The position numbers and the translations under genes are program-made. This document shows, piece by piece, positions 16,633-22,713 of a DNA stretch of 22,998 nucleotides. The stretch covers positions 1 to 22,998 of IMG/VR virus record IMGVR_UViG_3300024255_000172; one strand, written 5' to 3'. This stretch comes from a virus. How positions within the stretch are numbered: position 1 is the stretch's first letter; every line of letters starts with the position of its first letter. A model generated the notes under the pieces. That model was not told the DNA's origin. It did not search any database and saw nothing but the letters and a program-made list of their open reading frames with translations.

Positions 16633-16657
16633 CACTATCGTAAAAACCCTGTAGACT
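16629..16657 (+). promoter_or_regulatory. Possible sigma-70 promoter in the helicase leader
   Basis: TTGACA (16629-16634), a 17-nt spacer, then TAGACT (16652-16657, four of six to TATAAT). It overlaps the stop of the oxygenase. A transcript would cover two hairpins, 16645-16650/16667-16672 (AACCCT/AGGGTT) and the one at 16700-16730, before the main promoter at 16737. Confidence 0.4.
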
Positions 16658-16699
16658 ACCTTTGTTAGGGTTGAAGAGGAAGCTATAAGACACTTTAAG

Positions 16700-16732
16700 A
16701 ACCGTCCACCAGGTCGCACTGGGGACGGTTTT
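16700..16732 (+). terminator. Terminator-like hairpin before the helicase promoter
   Basis: AACCGTCC (16700-16707) pairs perfectly with GGACGGTT (16723-16730), followed by only a short T run (four T in total including the last stem bases). It would end late fibre/oxygenase transcripts before the early promoter at 16737. The weak T tract keeps confidence moderate. Confidence 0.6.
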
Positions 16733-16734
16733 CT

Positions 16735-16757
16735 GCTATAATAAGAAGGTAATCGAG
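16735..16757 (+). promoter_or_regulatory. Early promoter, extended -10 type, with conserved leader block
   Basis: TG-C-TATAAT (TATAAT at 16737-16742) is an extended -10 promoter without a good -35 box. The following bases AAGAAGGTAATC match the leaders at 5437 and 18568 (consensus A-n-n-AAGGTAA-k-C). The helicase start codon lies 23 nt beyond the -10 box. Confidence 0.75.
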
Positions 16758-16765
16758 GGACACCT

Positions 16766-17956
16766 TTGACCATCACTCTCAGACCCCATCAACGCAAAGC
16801 ACTGAATGAGATGCTGGCATATGACAAAGGTCAGCTGATCATCCCTACGGGTGGTGGTAAGACCTTGTGTATGATACACGATATTATTGAGAATCAAAAG
16901 TATATTGATAATGGTTCTACTATTGTTGTTGTAGCACCACGTATTCTGCTTGCTGAACAACTTTGTAGTGAGTTTCTGGAAGTCATTGATACAACTCACA
17001 CACATGTGATGCATGTTCATAGTGGTGAGACTTCACACTTCTCTACAACAAAAGCAGAAAAGATCAATCTGTTTGTAAATACAGCAAGAACTGCTGGTGA
17101 GAATGTAGTAATCTTTACCACATATCACTCTCTACATCGTCTTGTAGAAGCAGATATCGAAGTCAATACGATTTACTTTGATGAAGCACATAACTCAGTC
17201 CAACGTAACTTTTTCCCTGCTACGGAGCACTTTTCTGCTGATGCTGATCGGTGTTATTTCTTCACTGCTACTCGTCGTACTTCTGCAACTATTTTTAAAC
17301 CCGGTATGAATGATACTGAGGTATATGGTGATGTAATTTATCGTGTTCCTGCCACCAAACTGGTTGATGGTGGTTATATTCTTCCTCCTCAAATCAAAGC
17401 AAAAAAGTTTGAGGTTCTTAAGGCAAATGAGATTTCTGCCGACCGTGACTGCAACAATATTGTAGAAACTTTAGAAGAGAATAACACAAGTAAAGTTCTT
17501 GTTTGTGTTAAGAGTGCTAAACAACTTATTAATCTTATGTCGCAAACTGATTTTGCTATGCGACTGAATAATATGGGTTATTCTTTTCTTTATATCACTT
17601 CAAAAACAGGAGCGATTATTGACGGTCAAAAAGTCAATCGTGAGGTTTTCTTTAATACTCTGAATGCTTGGGGCAAAGACCCCTCTAAGAAGTTTGTTTG
17701 TCTCCATCGATCTATTTTGAGTGAAGGTATTTCTGTTAATGGTCTTGAGTCTGTTATTTTTCTCCGCAATATGGATGTAATTGAGATGACTCAAACTATC
17801 GGAAGAGTTCTTCGCACTGCTCCTAATAAAACCTACGGACTTTGTGTTGTTCCTGTTTATTCGCAGGTTGGTATTGCTACGGAGAAACGTATGCAGAATG
17901 TTGTTGATACTGTCTTTGGTCGTGGTGAGATGCTTGATAGTGTAGTCAATCGATAG
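16766..17956 (+). CDS. SF2 DEAH-box helicase, SSL2/RadD/UvsW-like (396 aa, TTG start)
   Basis: ATP-dependent nucleic-acid helicase or translocase. Motifs in order: LRPHQ (Q-motif like), Walker A PTGGGKT (27-33), VVAPRILLAEQL (motif Ia), DEAH (139-142), TAT (167-169, motif III), then in the second RecA domain ILSEGISVNGLESVIF (motif V) and QTIGRVLR (343-350, motif VI with arginine fingers). The family repairs or remodels branched DNA; T4 UvsW is the phage paralogue, but this protein begins directly at the helicase core and lacks UvsW's N-terminal domain, so a simple uvsW label is not justified. The start is TTG 16766, with GAGGGA upstream and the same 23-nt spacing from the -10 box as the 18591 gene. 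Next ATG would be residue 16 and would cut off motif Q. Confidence 0.88.
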   Translation: MTITLRPHQRKALNEMLAYDKGQLIIPTGGGKTLCMIHDIIENQKYIDNGSTIVVVAPRILLAEQLCSEFLEVIDTTHTHVMHVHSGETSHFSTTKAEKINLFVNTARTAGENVVIFTTYHSLHRLVEADIEVNTIYFDEAHNSVQRNFFPATEHFSADADRCYFFTATRRTSATIFKPGMNDTEVYGDVIYRVPATKLVDGGYILPPQIKAKKFEVLKANEISADRDCNNIVETLEENNTSKVLVCVKSAKQLINLMSQTDFAMRLNNMGYSFLYITSKTGAIIDGQKVNREVFFNTLNAWGKDPSKKFVCLHRSILSEGISVNGLESVIFLRNMDVIEMTQTIGRVLRTAPNKTYGLCVVPVYSQVGIATEKRMQNVVDTVFGRGEMLDSVVNR

Positions 17957-17976
17957 ATATATGGGAGGCATCAAGC

Positions 17977-18042
17977 GTAGTCAGGGGTGATAAAACTTGT
18001 GTAAGTCCTCACATAAATAAATGTAATCATACCCCTGATTAC
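17977..18042 (+). promoter_or_regulatory. Long hairpin next to the endonuclease start, with late promoter in its loop
   Basis: Arm 17977-17989 (GTAGTCAGGGGTG) pairs with 18030-18042 (TACCCCTGATTAC) over 13 pairs including two G-U, ending one base before ATG 18044. The 40-nt loop holds CATAAATA (18012-18019), a T4-type late promoter. Read-through RNA from the helicase would contain both arms and block the start; RNA begun at the late promoter would lack the first arm and be open. T4 I-TevI is known to use this arrangement. Confidence 0.65.
18012..18019 (+). promoter_or_regulatory. T4-type late promoter for the homing endonuclease
   Basis: CATAAATA, seven of eight to the T4 late consensus, 24 nt before ATG 18044 and inside the hairpin loop described for 17977-18042. 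Confidence 0.6.
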
Positions 18043-18043
18043 G

Positions 18044-18523
18044 ATGAAAGAATACTACACTTACGCTTACTTGCGTGAAGACGGAACGCCCTACTATGTC
18101 GGTAAGGGTAAAGGAAATCGTGCATATGTTAAGCACGGACTTCACACTGTTCCACCAAAAGAAAGAATACTTATCCTCAAAAATAACCTAACTGAAGAAG
18201 ATGCATTTAAGCACGAAGTTTATATGATTGCTGTATTCGGTAGAAAGGATATAAAAACTGGTATTCTATACAATAGAACTGACGGTGGATTAGGTGGAGA
18301 CACTGGATATTTTGGCACCGAAAGACATAAGAAAGATTGTAAGAAAAGAACTGGGGAGAAGAACAGTTTTTATGGTCGTAGGCACTCCCCAGAGACCCTA
18401 CAAGCAATGAAAGAATCCCTAAAGGGTAGAAGTGCTTGGAACAATCGAAAATACCTTCCAGAAGAGCAGGTAAGTTCCCATGCACTCTATATGAGAGAGT
18501 GGAGAAAGAAGAGACAATCTTAA
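18044..18523 (+). CDS. GIY-YIG homing endonuclease with NUMOD3 motifs (159 aa)
   Basis: Free-standing homing endonuclease that would cut DNA lacking the element and spread by repair copying. The catalytic domain is residues 1-85: [18 protein letters not shown] carries the GIY/YIG strands, then N25-R26 (catalytic Arg), E58 ([10 protein letters not shown], metal ligand) and N77 (ILYNRTDGG). All the expected residues are present, so it is probably active. Residues about 91-127 (ERHKKDC then [19 protein letters not shown]) are NUMOD3-type DNA-binding motifs, followed by a basic tail. No intron splice structure is visible and flanking genes look intact, so it appears intergenic. Its leader hairpin and internal late promoter suggest expression only late in infection. 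Confidence 0.92.
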   Translation: MKEYYTYAYLREDGTPYYVGKGKGNRAYVKHGLHTVPPKERILILKNNLTEEDAFKHEVYMIAVFGRKDIKTGILYNRTDGGLGGDTGYFGTERHKKDCKKRTGEKNSFYGRRHSPETLQAMKESLKGRSAWNNRKYLPEEQVSSHALYMREWRKKRQS

Positions 18524-18559
18524 AACTGGCACATTGCCTTCCCACACCCCCCTCTCTCT

Positions 18560-18582
18560 GCTATAATACAAAGGTAATCAAA
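18560..18582 (+). promoter_or_regulatory. Early promoter with conserved leader block
   Basis: CTGC-TATAAT (TATAAT 18562-18567) is identical to the helicase promoter over CTGCTATAATA, followed by CAAAGGTAATC. A partial -35 TTCCCA (18539-18544, four of six) lies 17 nt upstream. The start codon is 23 nt beyond the -10 box. It heads the small-gene operon that runs to the end of the window. Confidence 0.75.
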
Positions 18583-18590
18583 GGAACACC

Positions 18591-19034
18591 ATGAAAGTTG
18601 CAGTGACTCTTTATGAATCTGGAACAACTTTTGAAGAGGTTGTCATTGCTCGTGATTATCAGCAAGCAAATCAGAAAGCACTTGCACGTAATCCTGGGTC
18701 TACAATTGTAAGCACCACTGCTATTTTTGATCAACCTGATCATGATACTTCTTGGACAGAAGATACATCATATAATGAAGATTATTCTTCCTCCTCTAGT
18801 TCTTCTAGTGGACTTGGTGGACTTGCAGTTCTAGCACTTGGTGGATGGTTAGCATGGGAAGCATGGAAGTTGGGTTCTGCTGTTGTTATGACTGCTTGGC
18901 AGTGGATTGTAGGTGTCGCACAATGGTCTTGGGGTTTATTCTCTTGGATTCCATTTATGTCACCACAACTTCTTGTTGGTCTTATTTTTGGTTTCTTCTT
19001 TATCGTTCTTATTCTTGGAGCACTTGATGACTGA
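18591..19034 (+). CDS. Predicted small membrane protein with Ser-rich linker (147 aa)
   Basis: Not assigned to a family. Residues 1-50 form a soluble alpha/beta domain (MKVAVTLYESGTTFEEVVIA). Residues about 51-70 are acidic and then a run of eight Ser. The C-terminal half is hydrophobic with many Trp: a first membrane segment around GLAVLALGGWLAWEAW, an amphipathic Trp-rich stretch (WQWIVGVAQWSWGLFSWI), and a second segment LLVGLIFGFFFIVLILG near the end. Expression from an early promoter makes a lysis holin unlikely as the only role; a membrane-targeted host-takeover protein is possible. AAAGGA is a good ribosome site 7 nt before ATG. The stop overlaps the next start by 8 bases. Confidence 0.8.
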   Translation: MKVAVTLYESGTTFEEVVIARDYQQANQKALARNPGSTIVSTTAIFDQPDHDTSWTEDTSYNEDYSSSSSSSSGLGGLAVLALGGWLAWEAWKLGSAVVMTAWQWIVGVAQWSWGLFSWIPFMSPQLLVGLIFGFFFIVLILGALDD

Positions 19035-19281
19035 ACACCCACTGACTGACGAGAAGGCACTAAATTTGTTTTCTTTTGAACGACTCATTGATACATCCGA
19101 GCCTATTTCAATCGAGGACGCAATGCGTACCGCTGCTGATTGGCAGTTGGAACAGGTTATGAAATGGTTAGACGAAAACCTCAGCAACTACACCGACGAT
19201 GATTACCTCGGTGACTGTGAACCTCTCCACAAGTTACAGGATTACTTAAAGAAAGCAATGCGCCCACAGGAGGACAACTGA
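19027..19281 (+). CDS. Unknown small acidic protein (84 aa)
   Basis: Not recognised. The protein begins MTEHPLTDEKALNLFSFERL and looks mostly helical and acidic, with EDAMRTAADWQLEQVMKWLDENL as a likely central helix. No cysteine pair or catalytic motif. The open frame extends upstream into the membrane-protein gene, but ATG 19027 is chosen because it gives a short overlap with the preceding stop typical of this operon. The C-terminal codons (RPQEDN) also encode AGGAGG, the ribosome site of the next gene. Confidence 0.75.
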   Translation: MTEHPLTDEKALNLFSFERLIDTSEPISIEDAMRTAADWQLEQVMKWLDENLSNYTDDDYLGDCEPLHKLQDYLKKAMRPQEDN

Positions 19282-19553
19282 TGACTAAAGACATCAGACA
19301 TTTAAGGAGAACATTATCGGCATCACCCCGCGAAAATCCAAAAGTTATAATGCTACAATATGATGCTTTTGTCAACATTACAGACAAAACCTATGAAATC
19401 AAACAGTCATATATTGATGGTCTTTCTGAACAACAATATCAGATAAAAGGTGCGAAAACTCACCCATGGAAAGAGGGAACGACTTATGAAGAAATTATAG
19501 AATGGCTATCCAATAAGGGATTCCGTTTGCTTCCCCAGGAGGACAACTCATGA
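19281..19553 (+). CDS. Unknown small protein (90 aa)
   Basis: Not recognised. Basic N-terminus (MTKDIRHLRRTLSASPREN), then a mixed alpha/beta sequence with YEIKQSYIDGLSEQQYQIKG and a helix TTYEEIIEWLSNKGF near the end. AGGAGG at 19268-19273 is 7 nt before its ATG, and the ATG shares a base with the upstream stop. Its own last codons (LPQEDNS) repeat the trick, holding AGGAGG (19537-19542) for the next gene. The 13 bases CAGGAGGACAACT occur at both junctions. Confidence 0.75.
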   Translation: MTKDIRHLRRTLSASPRENPKVIMLQYDAFVNITDKTYEIKQSYIDGLSEQQYQIKGAKTHPWKEGTTYEEIIEWLSNKGFRLLPQEDNS

Positions 19554-19804
19554 CTAAGTTTCTCAAACCACATGTTCATAATCAGAGTCTCTTGAATGTA
19601 AAATCAGGAGACCCTGATGGTTTTGTAACTAATGATGGAATGTGGGCTGCTGTTCCATTAGCAGGAAAGAAGAAAGGGTTCTGTATTATACATAATGGTA
19701 GTCAAGTGCATAGTGTAAAAACGTATAAACAAGCACTTGATTATATCAAAAAGTATTCTAAAATCAAAAAGAAAGCAACCTCTTCTCTTGAACAATTTCT
19801 ATGA
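19550..19804 (+). CDS. Unknown small basic protein (84 aa)
   Basis: Not recognised. The middle (DGFVTNDGMWAAVPLAGKKKGFCIIHNGSQVHSV) looks like a small beta-sheet domain, followed by a lysine-rich helix (TYKQALDYIKKYSKIKKKAT). The basic tail could bind nucleic acid, but that is only a composition argument. It is joined to both neighbours by 4-base ATGA overlaps, and has the AGGAGG ribosome site 7 nt before ATG. Confidence 0.75.
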   Translation: MTKFLKPHVHNQSLLNVKSGDPDGFVTNDGMWAAVPLAGKKKGFCIIHNGSQVHSVKTYKQALDYIKKYSKIKKKATSSLEQFL

Positions 19805-19983
19805 CTGATAAACAACAAAAACGTAAAGATGCACTTGGACTTTTTTATGAGAGTGTATTGAAACCAGATCATGAACTCAGAAAATGTGCTCACAATCAAG
19901 AATGTTTCTTTGAGTTGATGGAATGGCGAGCAGAAATTTTAGAGTATCTTGACCGTCGTAGAAATCAGGAGTTTCACCAATGA
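19801..19983 (+). CDS. Unknown small helical protein (60 aa)
   Basis: Not recognised. Charged and probably all-helical (KRKDALGLFYESVLKPDHEL, then CFFELMEWRAEILEYLDRRRNQEF). ATGA overlaps connect it to both neighbours, which supports it being a real coupled gene despite its size. Confidence 0.65.
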   Translation: MTDKQQKRKDALGLFYESVLKPDHELRKCAHNQECFFELMEWRAEILEYLDRRRNQEFHQ

Positions 19984-20228
19984 CGGCACAATATGTGCTT
20001 TTTTTGGTATTTGGAGTTATATTATATGCGATAGTCACTGATCCAAATGTCGCAAGAGCATTTGATTATGTTCTTAAGTTAGTGAAAGCACAAATAAGTC
20101 ATAAGATATGGTGGTTAAGACATAATCCTTCTAATCCTGTGGTAAAATATATGATGTATCGTAAGAATCTCAAACTTGCAGAAGAACTTACTGCAAAAAT
20201 AAATAAGCATTTAGAGGCAAAAGAATAA
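19980..20228 (+). CDS. Small single-pass membrane protein (82 aa)
   Basis: Not recognised. The N-terminus is one membrane segment (residues about 5-21, VLFLVFGVILYAIVTD) and the rest is a long basic helix region (VLKLVKAQISHKIWWLRHN, then MYRKNLKLAEELTAKINKHL). The layout suggests an inner-membrane anchor with a cytoplasmic helical tail. ATGA overlap with the upstream gene. Confidence 0.72.
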   Translation: MTAQYVLFLVFGVILYAIVTDPNVARAFDYVLKLVKAQISHKIWWLRHNPSNPVVKYMMYRKNLKLAEELTAKINKHLEAKE

Positions 20229-20229
20229 T

Positions 20230-20544
20230 ATGCTGTCTACAAACTACCGTCTTCGGTTAGAATTTATTTGTAAATGTATTGCTGCTGGAGAAGAAGTTGA
20301 TTTACCATCAATGATTTGGGCAAATAAACTTGCTAAGGCAAACACCACAGCAAATGAAATGTTGAAAAAAGCAAGAAGACAATCTTCACAAGAAATTGAG
20401 GAAGGTAGTATGGATGACTTCTTAAACAATATGGGGTTAGGAGACCCTGATCCAACAAATCATAAGACAGGATTTGGATCTGCTGATGAGATTGTAGATT
20501 GGTTTAAGAGAGATAAACCAGAGGATTGGAGAACAAGGGACTGA
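20230..20544 (+). CDS. Unknown phage protein (104 aa)
   Basis: Not assigned a function. The first half is helical (NYRLRLEFICKCIAAGEEVDL, MIWANKLAKANTTANEMLKKARR), and the second half is acidic with MDDFLNNMGLGDPDPTNHKTGFGS and EIVDWFKRDKPEDW. The DPDP-x-N turn followed by GFGSADEI may be an interaction motif. It starts one base after the previous stop. No membrane segment or metal site. Confidence 0.75.
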   Translation: MLSTNYRLRLEFICKCIAAGEEVDLPSMIWANKLAKANTTANEMLKKARRQSSQEIEEGSMDDFLNNMGLGDPDPTNHKTGFGSADEIVDWFKRDKPEDWRTRD

Positions 20545-20567
20545 TAGTGGGAGGCAACGTGATTAAA

Positions 20568-20804
20568 ATGCAAGCAGTAATTTACAGCAACGGAAGTCAA
20601 GAGTGTGAGAGAATGATATCTCTTATTAAATCTCTTGGTGATGATTTTCATGAATATGTTTTAGGTATTGACTTTGATGATAAGGCATTTGAGGCAGAGT
20701 TTGGATCAAATGCAACATATCCTCAAGTCGCAATTGGTTATCATCACATTGGTAGTATGAAAGAAGCACTTCAGTATATGAACGAACAGGGAATGTTTGT
20801 ATGA
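20568..20804 (+). CDS. Glutaredoxin-like protein missing the first active-site Cys (78 aa)
   Basis: Thioredoxin-fold glutaredoxin type: MQAVIYSNGSQEC is the first strand and active-site loop, ATYPQVAIG holds the cis-Pro (P52) strand, and HIGSMKEALQYMNEQG is the last helix. Glutaredoxins use C-x-x-C or C-x-x-S with the first Cys as nucleophile; here the site reads S10-Q-E-C13, so only the second Cys is present. Redox activity may be lost or altered. Start choice: ATG 20568 gives the family-like N-terminus, with GGAGG 13 nt upstream; GTG 20559 in the same frame is an alternative, with GGAGG only 4 nt upstream. Confidence 0.8.
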   Translation: MQAVIYSNGSQECERMISLIKSLGDDFHEYVLGIDFDDKAFEAEFGSNATYPQVAIGYHHIGSMKEALQYMNEQGMFV

Positions 20805-20992
20805 ATTTTGAGTTATCATTAGAAGATTATACTATCATTCTTAACGCACTTCATTATTATAAGAAAGTTGATAAGAGGGGAAACTTTGATTCTTATGATG
20901 AGGAAAGAATCAATGAATTAAGAGATAAGTTAGCACATCAACTTATTTGGAGGAATACTGATATAGATAATTTTATAACGAAAGAACTGTAA
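20801..20992 (+). CDS. Unknown small protein (63 aa)
   Basis: Not recognised. Helical and charged (SLEDYTIILNALHYYKKVD, then YDEERINELRDKLAHQLIW). The pattern helix-turn-helix with Tyr and Leu spacing suggests a small helical hairpin or dimer. It overlaps the glutaredoxin-like gene by 4 bases and the next gene by one. Confidence 0.7.
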   Translation: MNFELSLEDYTIILNALHYYKKVDKRGNFDSYDEERINELRDKLAHQLIWRNTDIDNFITKEL

Positions 20993-21201
20993 TGACTTCA
21001 GTAATTTTAATTGGTTGCTTTACTCCACTGATTATTATTTTTATTATAATGAAACTTTCTGTGTGGGTGTCTGCTGTTAATTCTGAGAAAACTTATGTCG
21101 CAGGAGAAAAATTCAGAATCCGATCAGGATTTGTGGAAAATCCATATGAAGACGTTGATGAGGAGGAAGAAGAATATGGAGACCGCACAGATTATCGATG
21201 A
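20992..21201 (+). CDS. Small single-pass membrane protein with acidic tail (69 aa)
   Basis: Not recognised. Residues about 4-29 (VILIGCFTPLIIIFIIMKLSVW) form one membrane segment near the N-terminus. The C-terminal tail is acidic (DVDEEEEEYGDR), and its codons supply the AGGAGG ribosome site (21161-21166) of the next gene. The start shares one base with the upstream stop. Confidence 0.68.
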   Translation: MTSVILIGCFTPLIIIFIIMKLSVWVSAVNSEKTYVAGEKFRIRSGFVENPYEDVDEEEEEYGDRTDYR

Positions 21202-21325
21202 TGCCTTATATAAGTATTATACTGTAGAACAAGGTAAACCCGTTCCTAATTGGAAGTATATGAAAGACCAAGATTGGTGGATTGATTATCTTGAAAGTTT
21301 AGGTATTGACCCAAGAAATCCATAG
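21176..21325 (+). CDS. Unknown very small protein (49 aa)
   Basis: Not recognised. Begins METAQIIDDALYKYYTVEQG and ends with a Trp-rich stretch DQDWWIDYLESLGI. The frame is open upstream to 21095, but ATG 21176 has AGGAGG 9 nt before it and gives a 26-base overlap in place of a 107-base one, so it is preferred. Confidence 0.62.
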   Translation: METAQIIDDALYKYYTVEQGKPVPNWKYMKDQDWWIDYLESLGIDPRNP

Positions 21326-21347
21326 TGTTAAATATAATACAAGTTGC

Positions 21348-21524
21348 ATGAAAGCAATGGATCAGAACTTAAATTGGAACCTATTACATCAGTTTGCTAA
21401 ACAATTAGGTGATGAGGGTCATGACTACAAGATACATCAGAGATCCTTATCAAACAAAGTGAGCACACACAAGGAAATTGTGATAGAATATGGGTATAAA
21501 CAAGAGAAACCTGATGCCCGATGA
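21348..21524 (+). CDS. Unknown very small protein (58 aa)
   Basis: Not recognised. Contains NWNLLHQFAKQLGDEGHDY and a basic second half (HQRSLSNKVSTHKEIVIEYGYK). ATG 21348 follows a 22-nt gap; ATG 21357 in frame is also possible and neither has a good ribosome site. The overlap with the next gene and lack of another frame here support it moderately. Confidence 0.55.
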   Translation: MKAMDQNLNWNLLHQFAKQLGDEGHDYKIHQRSLSNKVSTHKEIVIEYGYKQEKPDAR

Positions 21525-21732
21525 AACTTGGACAGTCATGAACAATCTTGAGCAATCATTTTCCCGGATTTCTACGATAGAATTTATGTTGGATGAATTG
21601 CAAGAGGCTGTAGATGAACAAAATCAAATGAAAATTGTTGACATTTGTTATGCACTAAATTCTTTCCTTCCAGTTTATACTGAAAACTGGGATAAAAACT
21701 TTAAGAAAGCATGGAAACAGGTGGTAGTATGA
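21514..21732 (+). CDS. Unknown small helical protein (72 aa)
   Basis: Not assigned a function. Predicted helical bundle: MPDETWTVMNNLEQSFSRIS, FMLDELQEAVDEQNQ, MKIVDICYALNSFLPVYTEN, then a basic end (NFKKAWKQVV). ATG 21514 is preferred because it gives the short overlap usual in this operon and has AAGAGAAA upstream; ATG 21490 would add eight residues. The stop overlaps the next ATG. Confidence 0.7.
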   Translation: MPDETWTVMNNLEQSFSRISTIEFMLDELQEAVDEQNQMKIVDICYALNSFLPVYTENWDKNFKKAWKQVVV

Positions 21733-21935
21733 TTCCAGTTTTTGTTGACGATCCGAACACATGGACAACAATACAGGTTCCACCAGAGATTGTGAGAATC
21801 TGTAAGGATTTTACATTACTTGATCCCCATAACGATGATAATACAGTCAGTGAAAAATTAAGATTGATTGATTGTTATTGGTATAATATGGGGTATTATG
21901 ATAGTGCTCCTCCCCTCTTTCCTTTGTTTAAGTAA
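21729..21935 (+). CDS. Unknown small protein (68 aa)
   Basis: Not recognised. Begins MIPVFVDDPNTWTTIQVPPE; the Pro-rich strand followed by IVRICKDFTLLDPHNDD and LRLIDCYWYNMGYYD suggests a compact alpha/beta fold. ATGA overlap with the upstream stop, with GGTGG-type purines upstream; the next gene begins one base after its stop. Confidence 0.68.
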   Translation: MIPVFVDDPNTWTTIQVPPEIVRICKDFTLLDPHNDDNTVSEKLRLIDCYWYNMGYYDSAPPLFPLFK

Positions 21936-21936
21936 T

Positions 21937-22104
21937 ATGATTAATCCAATCTCTTATGTAAAGAACACCAGAACTTCTTATTCTAAGTTCTTAGAAAAGA
22001 GTGTGAAAGAAGTTCAGGTTCAATTTGATGATGAAAATCCTGCATGGATTCCTTATGATACTTTAATCGCAATAGATCGCATGATTACAAATGGAAAAGA
22101 ATAA
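21937..22104 (+). CDS. Unknown very small protein (55 aa)
   Basis: Not recognised. MINPISYVKNTRTSYSKFLE then KEVQVQFDDENPAWIPYDTL. The frame is open upstream but only in conflict with the previous gene, so ATG 21937 is used. It overlaps the following gene by 14 bases. Confidence 0.6.
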   Translation: MINPISYVKNTRTSYSKFLEKSVKEVQVQFDDENPAWIPYDTLIAIDRMITNGKE

Positions 22105-22504
22105 TGTTGTAGAATACATAGGATGCTCTCAAGAACAGATAAGATGGGGAAACAATGATGATCCTACTTTATCTCTTGTAGTTGGTAAAGAGTATACAAT
22201 TGAGAAGGTAGATGTTCATTCTCAACATACAAAAATCAAACTCTATAATAAAGTAGGATGGTTTAACTCAGTATGCTTTGAACTAAAACATTCTGGGGTA
22301 AATAGTAGTTTAGAATATCTAAAAGACATGGATCCTGATAGCATACAGTTAGAGACCACATCTAAACTCTTTGAATATGAAAAACTGTCCAGAGAAATTG
22401 AGAACTGTGAAGATCTTGATACAATGAAAGTAATGGCAAGATGCTTTATTAAATTGTATCTAAGACATCAAGAAGTTACAACCCAAATTATGAAAATGCC
22501 ATGA
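22091..22504 (+). CDS. Two-domain small phage protein, unknown function (137 aa)
   Basis: N-terminal part (residues about 1-67) is a small beta domain: YIGCSQEQIRWGNNDDP, VVGKEYTIEKVDVHSQHT, IKLYNKVGWFNSVCFEL. This resembles an SH3-like barrel of the type seen in many phage small proteins, where Trp, Phe and the GKEYTI turn recur. The C-terminal part (about 90-135; LFEYEKLSREIENCEDLDTM, IKLYLRHQEVTTQIM) is a helical hairpin with a faint likeness to the phycobilisome-degradation protein NblA, which I could not confirm. ATGA overlap with the next gene. Confidence 0.75.
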   Translation: MEKNNVVEYIGCSQEQIRWGNNDDPTLSLVVGKEYTIEKVDVHSQHTKIKLYNKVGWFNSVCFELKHSGVNSSLEYLKDMDPDSIQLETTSKLFEYEKLSREIENCEDLDTMKVMARCFIKLYLRHQEVTTQIMKMP

Positions 22505-22713
22505 GTTTAATTGATCCCTCTGACCCACTGTTCTTTACAGAATCATCCAGTGAATCTTATGATCGACATCACTATAAAGTTGTAAAATCTGATGGTATGT
22601 CTCTTACAGTAGAATCATGGGGAGAAGCACAATCAGTCTGGTGGAATACTCCATCATCTTTTCTCTCTCATATTGATGTGTTAGATAAAAAAGAAGTAAA
22701 AGGTTTCGGATGA
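22501..22713 (+). CDS. Unknown small protein (70 aa)
   Basis: Not recognised. Begins MSLIDPSDPLFFTESSSESY; the central HHYKVVKSDGMSLTVESWGEAQSVWWNTP looks like a short beta hairpin followed by a Trp-rich helix. Starts by ATGA overlap and ends with an ATGA overlap to the next small frame. Confidence 0.68.
   Translation: MSLIDPSDPLFFTESSSESYDRHHYKVVKSDGMSLTVESWGEAQSVWWNTPSSFLSHIDVLDKKEVKGFG

Noticed and set aside
16766-17956. Naming the helicase uvsW
   Set aside because: The helicase core is clear, but the N-terminal domain of T4 UvsW is missing and the motifs fit other SSL2/RadD-type helicases as well.
17961-17990. Nine-codon frame before the endonuclease hairpin
   Set aside because: No ribosome site before it and too short to support as a leader peptide.
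20198-20205. AATAAATA, late-promoter-like, before the 20230 gene
   Set aside because: It lies inside coding sequence of an early operon and is explained by Lys-Ile-Asn-Lys codons; chance matches are expected in AT-rich DNA.
21306-21338. TTGACC and TATAAT near 21306-21338
   Set aside because: The spacer is 21 nt, there is no conserved AAGGTAA block, and it sits within an operon.
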